A stretch of DNA of 64,000 nucleotides from Mycolicibacterium litorale (GCF_014218295.1 NZ_AP023287.1:1488001-1552000), one strand, 5' to 3'; numbered from the stretch's first letter, positions 33,672 to 44,400 are shown. Numbers and translations are program-made. The notes: a model not told the origin generated them from the sequence alone.

Positions 33672-35786
33672 ATGTCGGTCGAGGTCTCCACCTCGTCGCG
33701 GGAACGGCTGCTCGCCGACCTCGACGAGGAACAGCGCGAGGCCGTCCTGGCGCCCCGGGGTCCGGTCTGTGTGCTGGCCGGTGCGGGCACCGGCAAGACC
33801 CGCACCATCACCCGTCGGATCGCCCACCTCGTCGCGGCCGGCCACGTCGCCCCCGGCCAGGTGCTGGCTGTGACGTTCACCTCCCGCGCGGCGGGGGAGA
33901 TGCGGGCCCGGTTGCGCGCGCTCGACCAGGAGGCCGGCGGGGTCGGCACGGGGGCGGTGCAGGCGATGACATTCCACGCCGCGGCCCGCCGCCAGCTGCG
34001 CTACTTCTGGCCTCGCGTCGTCGGCAACACCTCCTGGGAGCTGCTCGACAGCAAGTTCTCCGTTGTGGCGCAGGCCGCCAACCGCGCGCGGGTGCAGGCC
34101 GCCACCGACGACGTGCGCGACCTGGCCGGCGAGATCGAATGGGCGAAGGCGTCGCTGATCAGTCCGGAGGCGTACGCGGCGGCCGTGGCCAAGGTGGGCC
34201 GCGACATCCCGATGGACGCGGCGAAAGTGGCCGCCGTCTACGCCGGCTATGAGGCGCTCAAAGCCCGCAACGACGGCACCGCACTCCTCGACTTCGACGA
34301 CCTGCTGCTGCACACCGCGGCCGCGATCGAGAACGACGCCGCGGTGGCCGCGGAGTTCCGCGACCGCTACCGCTGCTTCGTCGTCGACGAATACCAGGAC
34401 GTCACACCGCTGCAGCAGCGCGTGCTCGACGCCTGGCTCGGCCCGCGTGACGATCTGACCGTCGTCGGCGACGCCAACCAGACGATCTACTCGTTCACCG
34501 GGGCCACCCCGCGCTACCTGCTCGACTTCTCCCGCCGGTTCCCCGACGCCGCGGTGATCCGGCTGGAACGCGACTACCGGTCGACACCACAGGTGGTGTC
34601 GCTCGCCAACCGGGTGATCTCGGCCGCCCGCGGCCGCATGGCAGGCAGCAAGCTGCACCTGGTCGGCCAGCGCCCGCCCGGCCCGACGCCGGCCTTCGCC
34701 GAGCATCCCGACGAGGTCGCCGAGGCCGCCGCCGTCGCCAAGGACATCAAACGGTTGCTCGCCGCCGGCGTCCCGGCCGCCGAGATCGCCGTGCTGTACC
34801 GCATCAACGCGCAGTCCGAGGTCTACGAGGAGGCGCTCACCGAGGCCGGCATCGCGTTCCAGGTGCGCGGCGGCGAGGGGTTCTTCAGCCGCCAAGAGAT
34901 CCGCCAGGCGCTGGTGGCGCTGCAGCGCGCCGCCGAACGCGACGCCGAAGGTGAGGTGGCCGCGGTCGTGCGGGCGGTGCTCGAACCGCTCGGGCTCACC
35001 GCCGAACCGCCGGCCGGGACCCGGGCCAGGGAGCGCTGGGAGGCGCTGACCGCGCTGGCCGAACTCGTCGACGAGGAGGTCGCCCTGCGGCCCGGGCTGG
35101 ACCTGCGCGGCGTGGTGGCCGAACTGCGGCAGCGGGCCGACGCCCGTCATCCACCCGTGGTGCAGGGCGTCACTCTGGCCTCGCTGCACGCCGCCAAGGG
35201 TCTGGAGTGGGACGCGGTCTATCTGGTCGGGCTGGCCGACGGCACCCTGCCGATCTCGCATGCGCTGACCCACGGCCCCGACAGTGAACCGGTGGAGGAG
35301 GAACGCCGGCTGCTCTACGTCGGAATCACAAGGGCGCGAGTGCATCTCACGCTGAGTTGGGCGCTGGCCCGCGCACCGGGGGGCCGCCAGGGTCGACGGC
35401 CGTCGCGGTTCCTCAACGGCGTGGCGCCGAATTCGGCGGCCGAGACGTCGGCGAACAAACCGCGCCGCGCGCGCGGCGCCATCCCGCGCTGCCGCGTGTG
35501 CAACGCGCAGCTGACCACACCGGCGTCGATCATGCTGCGCCGCTGTGAGGCCTGTCCGTCCGACATCGACGAACAATTACTGGCCGAGCTCAAGGAGTGG
35601 CGTCTGGCGACGTCGAAGGAGCTCAAGGTCCCGGCATTCGTGGTGTTCACCGACAACACGCTCATCGCGATCGCCGAGTCGCTGCCCACCGACGAGGCCG
35701 CACTGGTCGCCATTCCCGGAATCGGCGCCCGCAAGCTCGAGCAGTACGGCGCCGACGTGCTCGCGTTGGTCAAGGCCCGCGGCTGA
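33672..35786 (+). CDS. uvrD2: DNA helicase UvrD2
   Basis: 704-residue SF1A helicase, essential in mycobacteria. Motifs: [11 protein letters not shown] (I), [12 protein letters not shown] (Ia), [12 protein letters not shown] (II), [13 protein letters not shown] (III), [14 protein letters not shown] (V), [12 protein letters not shown] (VI). After the helicase core a tetracysteine segment C-x2-C ... C-x2-C lies at about residues 610-635 (CRVCNAQ ... RRCEACPSD). A C-terminal HRDC domain follows. The four cysteines and the HRDC domain are the known marks of UvrD2 versus UvrD1. ATG 33672 chosen to match family length. Confidence 0.94.
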   Translation: MSVEVSTSSRERLLADLDEEQREAVLAPRGPVCVLAGAGTGKTRTITRRIAHLVAAGHVAPGQVLAVTFTSRAAGEMRARLRALDQEAGGVGTGAVQAMTFHAAARRQLRYFWPRVVGNTSWELLDSKFSVVAQAANRARVQAATDDVRDLAGEIEWAKASLISPEAYAAAVAKVGRDIPMDAAKVAAVYAGYEALKARNDGTALLDFDDLLLHTAAAIENDAAVAAEFRDRYRCFVVDEYQDVTPLQQRVLDAWLGPRDDLTVVGDANQTIYSFTGATPRYLLDFSRRFPDAAVIRLERDYRSTPQVVSLANRVISAARGRMAGSKLHLVGQRPPGPTPAFAEHPDEVAEAAAVAKDIKRLLAAGVPAAEIAVLYRINAQSEVYEEALTEAGIAFQVRGGEGFFSRQEIRQALVALQRAAERDAEGEVAAVVRAVLEPLGLTAEPPAGTRARERWEALTALAELVDEEVALRPGLDLRGVVAELRQRADARHPPVVQGVTLASLHAAKGLEWDAVYLVGLADGTLPISHALTHGPDSEPVEEERRLLYVGITRARVHLTLSWALARAPGGRQGRRPSRFLNGVAPNSAAETSANKPRRARGAIPRCRVCNAQLTTPASIMLRRCEACPSDIDEQLLAELKEWRLATSKELKVPAFVVFTDNTLIAIAESLPTDEAALVAIPGIGARKLEQYGADVLALVKARG

Positions 35787-35827
35787 GACTGCCACGAACC
35801 GCAAAGATTCCGCCAAAACCGCTGGTA

Positions 35828-35866
35828 GAAAATAACTTGTGCGGTTCTGCTGTTAGGCTCTAGCCT
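35828..35866 (+). promoter_or_regulatory. whiB7 autoregulated promoter
   Basis: An AT-rich block (AGAAAATAAC, 35827-35836) sits directly upstream of TTGTGC (35837-35842), and TAGCCT (35861-35866) lies 18 bp further on as a candidate -10 box; an alternative TAGGCT at 35854 has too short a spacer. In mycobacteria WhiB7 binds an AT-rich stretch just upstream of the -35 box of its targets and of its own promoter. The arrangement is seen; its function is inferred. Confidence 0.62.
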
Positions 35867-35912
35867 CAAGATCACACGTTGGGCGGCGATTAGGAAGGAG
35901 GGTGCCCGGACC

Positions 35913-36125
35913 ATGGACAGCAATTTCGTGTTCGTCGGCGTAGCCGTTGCCGGCATGTCGCGCGCCCTTCGAGTCGTCGCTCCGTCCCCCGCTGCCGCAC
36001 CGCATGCGGCAGCGGCCGGTATTCCGGCTCGCGTCATGGGCATTCACGCCGCCATTCCCGCGCAGCGTAAGCGCCGTGCCGCTACCGCCGCGACCCGCAC
36101 GTCCGTGAAGCGGGGCACCACCTAG
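35913..36125 (+). CDS. whiB7 leader ORF (upstream peptide)
   Basis: 70-codon open frame starting MDSNFVFVGVAVAGMSRA with a strong AAGGAGGG site 12 bases upstream of its ATG. It lies between the whiB7 promoter and the leader hairpin, in the long untranslated region of whiB7. In mycobacteria an upstream ORF of this kind is part of the ribosome-sensing control of whiB7 when antibiotics slow translation. The C-terminus is basic (QRKRRAATAATRTSVKRGTT), and no stable product need be made. The N-terminal FVFVGVAVAG looks like the conserved part. Confidence 0.6.
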   Translation: MDSNFVFVGVAVAGMSRALRVVAPSPAAAPHAAAAGIPARVMGIHAAIPAQRKRRAATAATRTSVKRGTT

Positions 36126-36147
36126 GTAAGCCCCCCACCAGCCGATA

Positions 36148-36190
36148 GGCCACGGACCCGCAGTCGCCGGATCCGTGGCCACAGTCTTTT
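36148..36190 (+). terminator. Attenuator hairpin in the whiB7 leader
   Basis: GGCCACGGA (36148-36156) pairs with TCCGTGGCC (36172-36180), followed by a T-rich run (ACAGTCTTTT to 36190). The placement between upstream ORF stop (36125) and whiB7 start (36274) fits a transcription attenuator: when ribosomes stall in the leader, an alternative fold would prevent the terminator. The hairpin is seen; the switch is inferred from known whiB7 biology. Confidence 0.7.
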
Positions 36191-36273
36191 CAGGGGATAT
36201 CCCGCGAAGACCTGGTCCCGAATCCAGCCAAGACAGATGGCCGAGGAAACAACGACCAGGAAGCAGGAAATCC

Positions 36274-36555
36274 ATGTCTGTGGAGACATGCCTCGAGGGG
36301 TTGCTACCGGCACTGCCGTGCCATGTCGGAGATCCCGACCTGTGGTTCGCCGAGAGTCCCGCCGATCTCGAACGCGCCAAGACGCTGTGCACGGAGTGCC
36401 CGATCCGCCGCGAATGCCTGGCCGCTGCGCTGGAGCGCCAGGAGCCGTGGGGTGTCTGGGGTGGTGAGATCTTCGACCGAGGCACCATCGTCGCGCGTAA
36501 GCGTCCGCGCGGACGCCCGCGCAAGAACGCCGAACCGAACCCGGCGGCGGCTTAG
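36274..36555 (+). CDS. whiB7: Antibiotic-resistance regulator WhiB7
   Basis: 93-residue Wbl iron-sulfur transcription factor that turns on intrinsic drug-resistance genes (for example erm, tap, eis families) in response to translation inhibitors. Cluster cysteines C16, C39, C42 and C48 are present, then EPWGVWGGE, and a C-terminal AT-hook KRPRGRPRK that distinguishes WhiB7. An extra Cys (C6) sits in the N-terminus. ATG 36274 chosen by homology. A perfect hairpin spans its stop codon. Confidence 0.94.
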   Translation: MSVETCLEGLLPALPCHVGDPDLWFAESPADLERAKTLCTECPIRRECLAAALERQEPWGVWGGEIFDRGTIVARKRPRGRPRKNAEPNPAAA

Positions 36556-36568
36556 CCGCCGCCGGGTT
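36538..36568. terminator. Perfect 14-bp hairpin over the whiB7 stop codon
   Basis: AACCCGGCGGCGGC (36538-36551), loop TTA, then GCCGCCGCCGGGTT (36555-36568). The whiB7 TAG stop begins inside the loop. It lies between convergent whiB7 and the ABC1 gene (stop at 36576) and probably ends transcription from both sides, although no T-run follows. Confidence 0.7.
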
Positions 36569-36575
36569 CGCCCGG

Positions 36576-37910
36576 TCAGGCAGCGTCTTCGGCGAATCCC
36601 GGAATCAGTTCTGTGGCAAGGGCTTTGGTGGGGATGTAGGCGTCGAGCTGGCAGGAGATCGCGACGTTCGACGCGATCACGCGCATCGGGATCGCCAGCT
36701 TGGCCGGTACGTCCATCTGCCGCACCGTCTTGATCTGCTGTACGGAGCGGTCCATGTTGACCGCCGCCATCTTCTGCAGCCACTTGCGGGTGTAGTGGAA
36801 CACCTCGACCTCGAGGGGTTCGACGTACTGGCGCAGCATGTCGTCGACGTCCTCGGCGGAGACCTGCTCACCGCGCTGGATGAACCCGATCTTCTCCAGG
36901 GTCGGCAGGAGCCGGTCGTAATCCTTGGCCAGCGCGTAGCGGACCGCCATACCCAACTCGACCGGGATGCCGCCCGGCAGCGGTGCCACCGCGCCGAAGT
37001 CGATGACGCCCATCTTCCCGTCGGGCATCAGCATGAAGTTGCCGGGATGGGCGTCGCCGTGCATCATCTCCAGCCGCCGCGGCGCGTCGTAGGTCAGCTC
37101 GAACAACCGCGTGCCCATCAGGTCGCGCTGCTCCTGTGTGCCGTCGCGGATGATCTGCGACATCGGGATGCCGTCGATCCACTCCGCGATGACGACTTTC
37201 GGGGCGCTCGCGACCACCGCGGGCACGACGAAGTGCGGGTGGCCGCGGTAGGCCTTGGCGAACGCGCGCTGGTTGTCGGCCTCCAGGCGGTAGTCCAGTT
37301 CCATCTCGGTGCGCTCGATCAGCTCGTCGACCACGCCCTGCACGTCCGCGCCGGGGGAGAGCTGTTTGAGCACGCCGACCATGCGCTGCATGGTCTTGAG
37401 GTCCGCGCGCAGCGCCTCGTCGGCGCCGGGGTACTGGATCTTGACGGCGACCTCGCGGCCGTCGGCCCACACCGCCTTGTGCACCTGGCCGATGCTGGCC
37501 GAGGCGATCGGCTTGTCGTCGAACGAGGCGAACCGCTCCCGCCACTTGGTGCCCAGCTGGGCGTCGAGCACACGGTGCACCTTGGCCGCTGGCAGCGGCG
37601 GCGCATCCTTCTGCAGTTTGGTCAGCGCCTCCCGGTACGGCTTGCCGTACTGCTCGGGAATGGCGGCTTCCATCACCGACAGGGCCTGGCCGACCTTCAT
37701 CGCCCCGCCCTTGAGCTCACCGAGGACGGTGAACAGTTGTTGCGCCGCCTTGTCCATCAGCTCGGCGTTGACCTCGTCGCGGGACTTGCCGGTCAGCCGT
37801 TTGCCGAAGCCCAACGCCGCACGTCCGGCCATGCCGACCGGCAGGCTCGCCAGCTTCGCGTTGCGGGCGGCGCGCCCGCGCTTGATGTCAGCCACCAGTC
37901 CATCATCCAC
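36576..37910 (-). CDS. ABC1/UbiB-family atypical kinase (Rv3197-like)
   Basis: 444-residue ABC1 (ADCK/UbiB) kinase-like protein. The diagnostic KxGQ region appears as GGAMKVGQALS (about residues 68-78); catalytic regions ASIGQVHKAV, EVAVKIQYPG (Lys), HGDAHPGNF and VIDFGAVAPLPGG are present. In M. tuberculosis Rv3197 lies next to whiB7 in the same way and has been linked to macrolide resistance. It probably binds a nucleotide and acts at a membrane lipid or quinone. ATG 37910. Confidence 0.88.
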   Translation of the reverse strand: MDDGLVADIKRGRAARNAKLASLPVGMAGRAALGFGKRLTGKSRDEVNAELMDKAAQQLFTVLGELKGGAMKVGQALSVMEAAIPEQYGKPYREALTKLQKDAPPLPAAKVHRVLDAQLGTKWRERFASFDDKPIASASIGQVHKAVWADGREVAVKIQYPGADEALRADLKTMQRMVGVLKQLSPGADVQGVVDELIERTEMELDYRLEADNQRAFAKAYRGHPHFVVPAVVASAPKVVIAEWIDGIPMSQIIRDGTQEQRDLMGTRLFELTYDAPRRLEMMHGDAHPGNFMLMPDGKMGVIDFGAVAPLPGGIPVELGMAVRYALAKDYDRLLPTLEKIGFIQRGEQVSAEDVDDMLRQYVEPLEVEVFHYTRKWLQKMAAVNMDRSVQQIKTVRQMDVPAKLAIPMRVIASNVAISCQLDAYIPTKALATELIPGFAEDAA

Positions 37911-37952
37911 GACGCCGCCCGCCGGGCTGGACTGAACATCCCGCGGCGGGTT

Positions 37953-38810
37953 TCAGCACGTACACCGGGGGTGGCGGGACCAGCGCCGCACCACCGTGGT
38001 GCGGGTGCCGACGTCGAACTCCCAGGTGGTGTCCGTGACGGCCGGTTCGGCGGCGCTCGCTGCGTCCCCGGTGTCGCGGACGGCCCGCAGCACCCGGTGG
38101 ATCTGGTCGAGGGCGAGCGCCGCGGTGGCCAGGACGGTGGCCCGGTCGGCGCTGCCGACGGTGCCGCGCAGCTGGGCCGCGACGGCCGGCCACGCCGCGT
38201 CCCGATCACTGCGGTGCAGATCGGCGCACGACAGACAGCTGGTGCGGCCCGGGAGGACTAGCGGGCCGACCAGTCCGGATCCGTCGCGCACCCGGACCGG
38301 CAGATGCGCCAGCCGTGCGGTGTGCAGGTCACGCACCACCCGCGGTTCGGCCACCAGGTAGTCGGACAGCACCACCAGGTCGGTGGCGTCCGGCGGCGGG
38401 GGCGCCTTCGGGGATCGGGAGTGTCCGACGCGGGCACTCGAACAGCGCAGGCTCGCCACCAGCAGGTCGGACAGCGGTCCGCGGCCGTGGATCCGGACGC
38501 TGGGCGTGCGCCCGCCGCGCGGCGGGCCGGCGGTCACCACGCCGGCGTCGGCGAGGGCGGCCACCAGTTCGGCGAGGTCGGCCGCGTCGGCGGTCCCGTG
38601 GCGGCCCGCCTCGGCGTACAGGTCGGCCATCGTCATCCCGCACTGCAGGGCGCGCAGCAGCTCAGCCAGCGCGGGAGCGGTCAGACCGGTCGGTGGGCGG
38701 ACGAGCACCGCGCGCCGAGGATCCCAGCCCACCTGCACCGCGCCGTCCGGCCGCAGCAGCACCGGCAGTGCGGCGTTCAGCACATAACGAGGCGTTGCGG
38801 CAAGGGACAT
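37953..38810 (-). CDS. Orphan cyclodehydratase E1-like protein (Rv3196-like)
   Basis: 285-residue protein like the peptide-binding/E1-like half of azole-forming (TOMM) cyclodehydratases. A winged-helix-like first part (about 1-100) is followed by an E1-like region with LPGRTSCLSCADLHRSDRD (about residues 205-223) and ends HPRCTC, giving two CxxC/CxC pairs for a structural zinc. No YcaO partner, dehydrogenase or precursor peptide was found beside it, so it may have another function. Corresponds to Rv3196 by position. Confidence 0.72.
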   Translation of the reverse strand: MSLAATPRYVLNAALPVLLRPDGAVQVGWDPRRAVLVRPPTGLTAPALAELLRALQCGMTMADLYAEAGRHGTADAADLAELVAALADAGVVTAGPPRGGRTPSVRIHGRGPLSDLLVASLRCSSARVGHSRSPKAPPPPDATDLVVLSDYLVAEPRVVRDLHTARLAHLPVRVRDGSGLVGPLVLPGRTSCLSCADLHRSDRDAAWPAVAAQLRGTVGSADRATVLATAALALDQIHRVLRAVRDTGDAASAAEPAVTDTTWEFDVGTRTTVVRRWSRHPRCTC

Positions 38811-38871
38811 GGGAGGACTCTGCCACGCCCGAGCCGGCTCACCCGGCGGTTGTCCACAGGGCTGTGGACAA

Positions 38872-40284
38872 CTAGCTCTTGCCGTCTCCGGTGCCGTCGT
38901 CGCTATCGGCGTCGCGCCCCTTGTCGAGGTCGGCTTCGAGGTCGGTGAGGGCCTCTTCGATCGCGCTGTCCATGCCGCTGGTGTCGCCGCCGACGATCCG
39001 GTCGATGAACCCGGCCGGTTCGTCGAGGTCGTCGGATGAGGGCAGCAGATCGGGGTGCTGCCACACGCCGTCGCGGGCGTCGGCGCCGACGGCCTCGGTG
39101 AGCCGTTCCCACAGCACCGCGGCCTCGCGTAGCTTGCGCGGACGCAGCTCGAGGCCGACGAGGGTGGCGAACGTCTGCTCGGCCGGCCCGCCGGTGGCCC
39201 GCCGGCGGCGCAGTGTCTCCGACAGGGCGCCGGTGCCGGGGATGCGGTCGCCCAGCGCGGCGGTGACGACGGTCTGCACCCAGCCCTCGATGAGCGCGAG
39301 CAGCGTCTCGAGCCGTTCCAGCGCCGCCACCTGCTCGGGGGTGGCCTTCGGCTCGAAGATCCCCTGATTGAGCAGTTGTTCCATCTGCGACGGATCGGTC
39401 AGCGCGGCCGGATTGATGCCCTGGGCGAGATCCTCGATGCCGCTCATGTCGACCTTCATGCCGCGGGCGAACGCCTCGACCGCCGACAGCAGCTGACTCG
39501 ACAGCCACGGCACATGGCTGAACAGCCGGTGGTGTGCGGCTTCGCGGGCGGCCAAAAAGGTCAGGACCTCGCTGCGCGGTTGCTCGAGCCCCTCCGAGAG
39601 CGCTTCGATCGCCTCCGGCAACAGCGCCGCGACACCCTTGGGGCCGAGCGGCAGCCCGATGTCGGTCGAGGTCAGCACCTCCCGGGACAGCTTGCCCAGC
39701 GCCTGGCCGAGCTGAGACCCGAAGGCCATACCGCCCATCTGCGACATCATCGCCAGCAGCGGCCCGGCCATCGCGCGCGCCTCCTCGGGCAGCGCCGATG
39801 CCCACACCGTCGAGATCTGCTCGGCCACGGGGTCGCACAGCCGCTTCCACGTGTCGAGGGTGTTGTCGATCCAGTCGCTGGGCGTCCAGGCCACCGCCCG
39901 GGTGGTGCCGGCTGGCAGCGGGGTCACGCCGTCGAGCCACGTCTCGGCGAGCCGCACCGCATCGGCGATCGCGGATGCGGTCTTCTCGGGCACCGGCGCC
40001 ACGAACCCGATCGCACTCGAGGCGAGCTGCCGGGCGAGGTCGTAGTTCACCGGCCCGGACTGTTGCCCTCCGGCCATGGAAGTGCCTGCGCCGCTGAACA
40101 TCTCACCGAGTTTGGTGAAGATCTGGCCGAGGTCGGACATGTCGAATCCGGCGCCGCCCTGGCCGAACATCGCGCCGAACGGATCCGAGGGCGAACCGCC
40201 GCCGGACCCCCCGTCGGGGTCCTTCTTGCGTTTGTCTCGCTCCGGGTCGTCACCGGCGGAGAAGCCGAAGGGCAGGTCAGCCAT
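38872..40284 (-). CDS. Zincin-like DUF2342 protein (Rv3195-like)
   Basis: 470-residue protein of the actinobacterial zinc-dependent metalloprotease-like family (DUF2342). The signature is AAREAAHHRLFSHVPWLSSQ (about residues 253-272), a His-rich degenerate zincin site. The N-terminus is low-complexity, Asp/Lys/Gly/Ser-rich (DPERDKRKKDPDGGSGGG), and the C-terminus acidic (DGTGDGKS end). Function unknown. ATG 40284 preferred over an upstream in-frame start at 40302 by six codons. Divergent from the PDZ-Lon gene. Confidence 0.83.
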   Translation of the reverse strand: MADLPFGFSAGDDPERDKRKKDPDGGSGGGSPSDPFGAMFGQGGAGFDMSDLGQIFTKLGEMFSGAGTSMAGGQQSGPVNYDLARQLASSAIGFVAPVPEKTASAIADAVRLAETWLDGVTPLPAGTTRAVAWTPSDWIDNTLDTWKRLCDPVAEQISTVWASALPEEARAMAGPLLAMMSQMGGMAFGSQLGQALGKLSREVLTSTDIGLPLGPKGVAALLPEAIEALSEGLEQPRSEVLTFLAAREAAHHRLFSHVPWLSSQLLSAVEAFARGMKVDMSGIEDLAQGINPAALTDPSQMEQLLNQGIFEPKATPEQVAALERLETLLALIEGWVQTVVTAALGDRIPGTGALSETLRRRRATGGPAEQTFATLVGLELRPRKLREAAVLWERLTEAVGADARDGVWQHPDLLPSSDDLDEPAGFIDRIVGGDTSGMDSAIEEALTDLEADLDKGRDADSDDGTGDGKS

Positions 40285-40375
40285 GCCGTCAACGGTACTC
40301 ACCGCGGCGGCACGGTGCGGTGGGCCGGGTCACGCTGTCAGTGAACGGGTGGGGCGCTCCCTTACTGTGGGCGGC

Positions 40376-41404
40376 GTGAACAGGCGGATTCTGACGCTGC
40401 TGATCGCGCTCGTCCCGGTGGTGGCGTTCGGCGTGCTGCTCTCTGCGGTGACGGTCCCGTTCGTCTCGCTGGGTCCCGGTCCGACCTTCGACACGCTCGG
40501 TGAGGTCGACGGCAAAGAGGTCGTCGACATCACGGGAACCGAGGTGAAGCCGACCTCCGGGCACCTGAACATGACGACGGTGTCGCAGCGCGACGGGCTG
40601 ACGTTGGGTCAGGCGCTGACGCTGTGGATGTCGGGCCGCGAACAGTTGGTGCCCCGGGAACTCGTCTACCCGCCGGACAAGAGCAAGGACGAGATCGACG
40701 AGGCCAACACCGCCGACTTCCGCAACTCCGAGGACAACGCCGAATACGCGGCGCTGTCGTATCTGAAGTACCCGCGCGCGGTGACCGTCGACAGCGTGAC
40801 CGATCCCGGACCGTCGGCGGGAAAGCTGAAGGACGGCGATGCGATCGACGCCGTCAACGGCCGGCCGGTCGCGAATGTCGAGGAGTTCCAAGCCCTGTTG
40901 AAGACCACCAAACCCGGCGACGAGGTGGTCCTCGACTACCGGCGCAAGGACGAGAAGGAGCCGATCGGCACTGCCACCGTCACGCTCGGCGAGAACCCCG
41001 ACCGCGACTACGGATACCTCGGCATCGGCGTCGTCGACGCACCGTGGGCGTCGTTCCGGATCGACTTCAACCTGGCCAACATCGGCGGACCGTCGGCGGG
41101 CCTCATGTTCAGCCTCGCGGTGATCGACAAACTCACCACCGGAGACATCAACGACGGCAAGTTCGTCGCGGGCACCGGCACCATCACCGGCGACGGCGAG
41201 GTCGGGTCGATCGGCGGCATCACGCACAAGATGCTCGCCGCGCGGGAGGCGGGCGCCACGGTGTTCCTGGTGCCCGCCGACAACTGCGCCGAAGCCAAGT
41301 CCGACCCGCAGGACGGGCTCGAACTGGTGAAGGTCGGCACGCTGACCGAGGCCGTCGACGCGCTCAATACGATTTCCGCTGGTGGCGAACCGCCCCGCTG
41401 CTGA
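40376..41404 (+). CDS. PDZ-Lon (YlbL-type) membrane serine protease
   Basis: 342-residue protease. One N-terminal transmembrane helix (about residues 4-26), a PDZ domain (about 130-205) and a C-terminal Lon (S16) catalytic domain with Ser240 in GGPSAGLMFSL and Lys285 in GITHKM, the Ser-Lys dyad. Matches Rv3194c. The active site should face outside the cytoplasm. GTG 40376 preceded by a 91-bp divergent region with the DUF2342 gene. Confidence 0.9.
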   Translation: MNRRILTLLIALVPVVAFGVLLSAVTVPFVSLGPGPTFDTLGEVDGKEVVDITGTEVKPTSGHLNMTTVSQRDGLTLGQALTLWMSGREQLVPRELVYPPDKSKDEIDEANTADFRNSEDNAEYAALSYLKYPRAVTVDSVTDPGPSAGKLKDGDAIDAVNGRPVANVEEFQALLKTTKPGDEVVLDYRRKDEKEPIGTATVTLGENPDRDYGYLGIGVVDAPWASFRIDFNLANIGGPSAGLMFSLAVIDKLTTGDINDGKFVAGTGTITGDGEVGSIGGITHKMLAAREAGATVFLVPADNCAEAKSDPQDGLELVKVGTLTEAVDALNTISAGGEPPRC

Positions 41405-41489
41405 TCCGACGGCGCGGCGTCCATGCGTAGAGTTGGGGCACGTCGGTGACGACGTCCCCCTTTCCCGTGAGTGAAACTGGAGACATCAA

Positions 41490-44400
41490 GTGGGTATGCG
41501 GCCCGCGGCGAGGATGCCGAAGCTGACCCGACGAAGCCGGATCCTGATCGGCATCGCGCTGGCAGTGGTGCTGCTGCTGCTGATCGGACCCCGGTTCATC
41601 GACACGTACGTGAACTGGCTGTGGTTCGGCGAACTCGGCTACCGGTCGGTGTTCACCACGGTGCTGTTCACCCGCATCGTCGTGTTCCTGGTGGTCTCGA
41701 TCGTGATCGGCGCGATCGTGTTCGCCGGCCTCGCGCTGGCCTACCGGACACGTCCGGTGTTCGTCCCGACCGTCGGCCCCAACGATCCGATCGCCCGCTA
41801 CCGCACGACCGTGATGTCGCGGCTGCGGCTGTTCGGCATCGGTATCCCCGCGTTCATCGGCATCCTGGCCGGCATCGTCGCCCAGAGCTACTGGGTGCGC
41901 ATCCAGCTGTTCCTGCACGGCGGCGAATTCGGCGTCACCGACCCGCAGTTCGGCCTCGACCTCGGCTTCTACGCGTTCGAGTTGCCGTTCTACCGGCTGG
42001 TGCTGAGCTATCTGTTCGTCGCGACCTTCCTCGCCTTTGTCGCGAACCTGCTGGGCCACTACCTGTTCGGCGGGATCCGGCTGAGCGGGCGCAGCGGTGC
42101 GCTGAGCCGTTCGGCGCGCATCCAGCTCGTGTCGCTCGTCGGGACGCTGGTGCTGCTCAAGGCGTTCGCGTACTGGTTGGACCGCTACGAGCTGCTCAGC
42201 CACACCCGCGGCGGGAAACCGTTCACCGGCGCCGGCTACACCGACATCAACGCGGTGCTGCCCGCCAAGCTCATCCTGATGGCGATCGCGGTGATCTGCG
42301 CGGTGGCGGTGTTCTCCGCGATCGTGCTGCGCGATCTGCGCATCCCGGCGATCGGCGTCGTGCTACTGCTGCTGTCGTCACTGGTGGTCGGCGCCGGCTG
42401 GCCGCTGGTGGTCGAGCAGTTCAGCGTCAAGCCCAACGCCGCGCAGAAGGAAAGCGAGTACATCTCGCGCAGCATCACCGCGACGAGGCAGGCCTACGGG
42501 CTGACCGATCAGACGGTCACCTACCGCGACTATCCCGGTAACTCCCCGGCGACCGCGCAGCAGGTCGCGGCCGACCGGGCCACCACGTCGAACATCCGCG
42601 TCCTCGACCCCAACATCGTCAGCCCGGCGTTCACGCAGTTCCAGCAGGGCAAGAACTTCTACTTCTTCCCCGACCAGCTGGCGATGGACCGCTACCGCGA
42701 CGCCAACGGCAACCTGCGCGACTACGTCGTCGCCGCCCGCGAGCTCAACCCGGACCGGTTGATCGACAACCAGCGCGACTGGATCAACCGCCACACCGTC
42801 TACACGCACGGCAACGGGTTCATCGCCTCGCCGGCGAACACGGTCCGCGGGATCGCCAACGACCCCAACCAGAACGGCGGCTACCCGGAGTTCCTGGCCA
42901 GCGTGGTGGGCGCCAACGGCAACGTCGTCTCACCCGGTCCGGCACCGCTGGACCAGCCGCGCATCTACTTCGGTCCGGTCATCGCCAACACGGCGGCGGA
43001 CTACGCGATCGTCGGTGAGAACGGCAACCCGCGCGAGTACGACTACGAGAACAACGTCGAGACCCGCAACTACACCTACACCGGTTCCGGTGGCGTGCCG
43101 ATCGGCAACTGGCTCACCCGAAGCCTGTTCGCCGCCAAGTTCGCCGAGCGCAACTTCTTGTTCTCCAACGTCATCGGCGAGAACAGCAAGATCCTGTTCA
43201 ACCGCGACCCGGCGGACCGGGTGCAGGCCGTCGCGCCCTGGCTGACCACCGACACCACGGTCTATCCGGCGATCGTCAACAAGCGGATCGTGTGGATCGT
43301 CGACGGCTACACCACGCTCGACAACTACCCGTACTCGGAGTTGACGTCGCTGTCGTCGGCGACGGCGGACTCCAACGAGGTGGCCGTCAACCGGTTGGCG
43401 CTCAACAAGCAGGTGTCCTACATCCGCAACTCGGTGAAGGCCACCGTCGACGCCTACGACGGCACGGTCACGCTGTACGCCCAGGACGAGAGCGATCCGG
43501 TGCTGCAGGCGTGGATGAAGGTGTTCCCCGACACGATCAAGCCGAAGAGCGACATCTCACCGGAGCTGCGTGAACACCTGCGCTACCCGGAGGACCTGTT
43601 CAAGGTGCAGCGCGCGCTGCTGGCGAAGTACCACGTCGACGATCCGGTGACGTTCTTCTCCACCTCGGACTTCTGGGATGTCCCGCTGGATCCGAACCCG
43701 ACGGCCAGCAGTTTCCAGCCGCCGTACTACATCGTGGCCAAGGACCTCGCGGAGAACAACAGCGAGGCGGCGTTCCAGCTGACCAGTGCGATGAACCGGT
43801 TCCGCCGCGACTTCCTGGCCGCGTACATGAGTGCCAGTTCGGACCCCGACACCTACGGGCGCATCACGGTGCTGACCATCCCGGGTCAGGTCAACGGTCC
43901 GAAGCTGGCGTTCAACGCGATCAGCACTGACACCGCGGTCAGCCAGGACCTGGGTGTGATCGGCCGGGACAACCAGAACCGGATCCGGTGGGGCAACCTG
44001 CTCACGCTGCCGGTGGGCCCGGGCGGGCTGCTGTACGTGGCGCCGGTGTACGCCTCGCCGGGCACCAGCGACGCGGCGTCGACCTACCCGCGCCTGATCC
44101 GTGTGGCGATGTTCTACAACGATCAGGTCGGGTACGGCCCGACGGTGCGCGACGCACTGACCGATCTGTTCGGTCCGGGCGCCGACGCCACTGCCACCGG
44201 TCCCGCGCCCACCAACGTGGCCGAGGGCCAGCAGCCCGCGGCCCGGCCGCCGGCCGACGGTCAGCAGCCCGCGGCGCAGCCTCCGGCCAACCAAGAGGGC
44301 CGCACGCCGGCACCGCCGCCCGCGGCCGCCGTCCCGGCACCGTCGGGTCCGCAGCAGCTGTCGGAGGCGAAAGCCGCCGCACTGCAGGAGGTCCAGGAGG

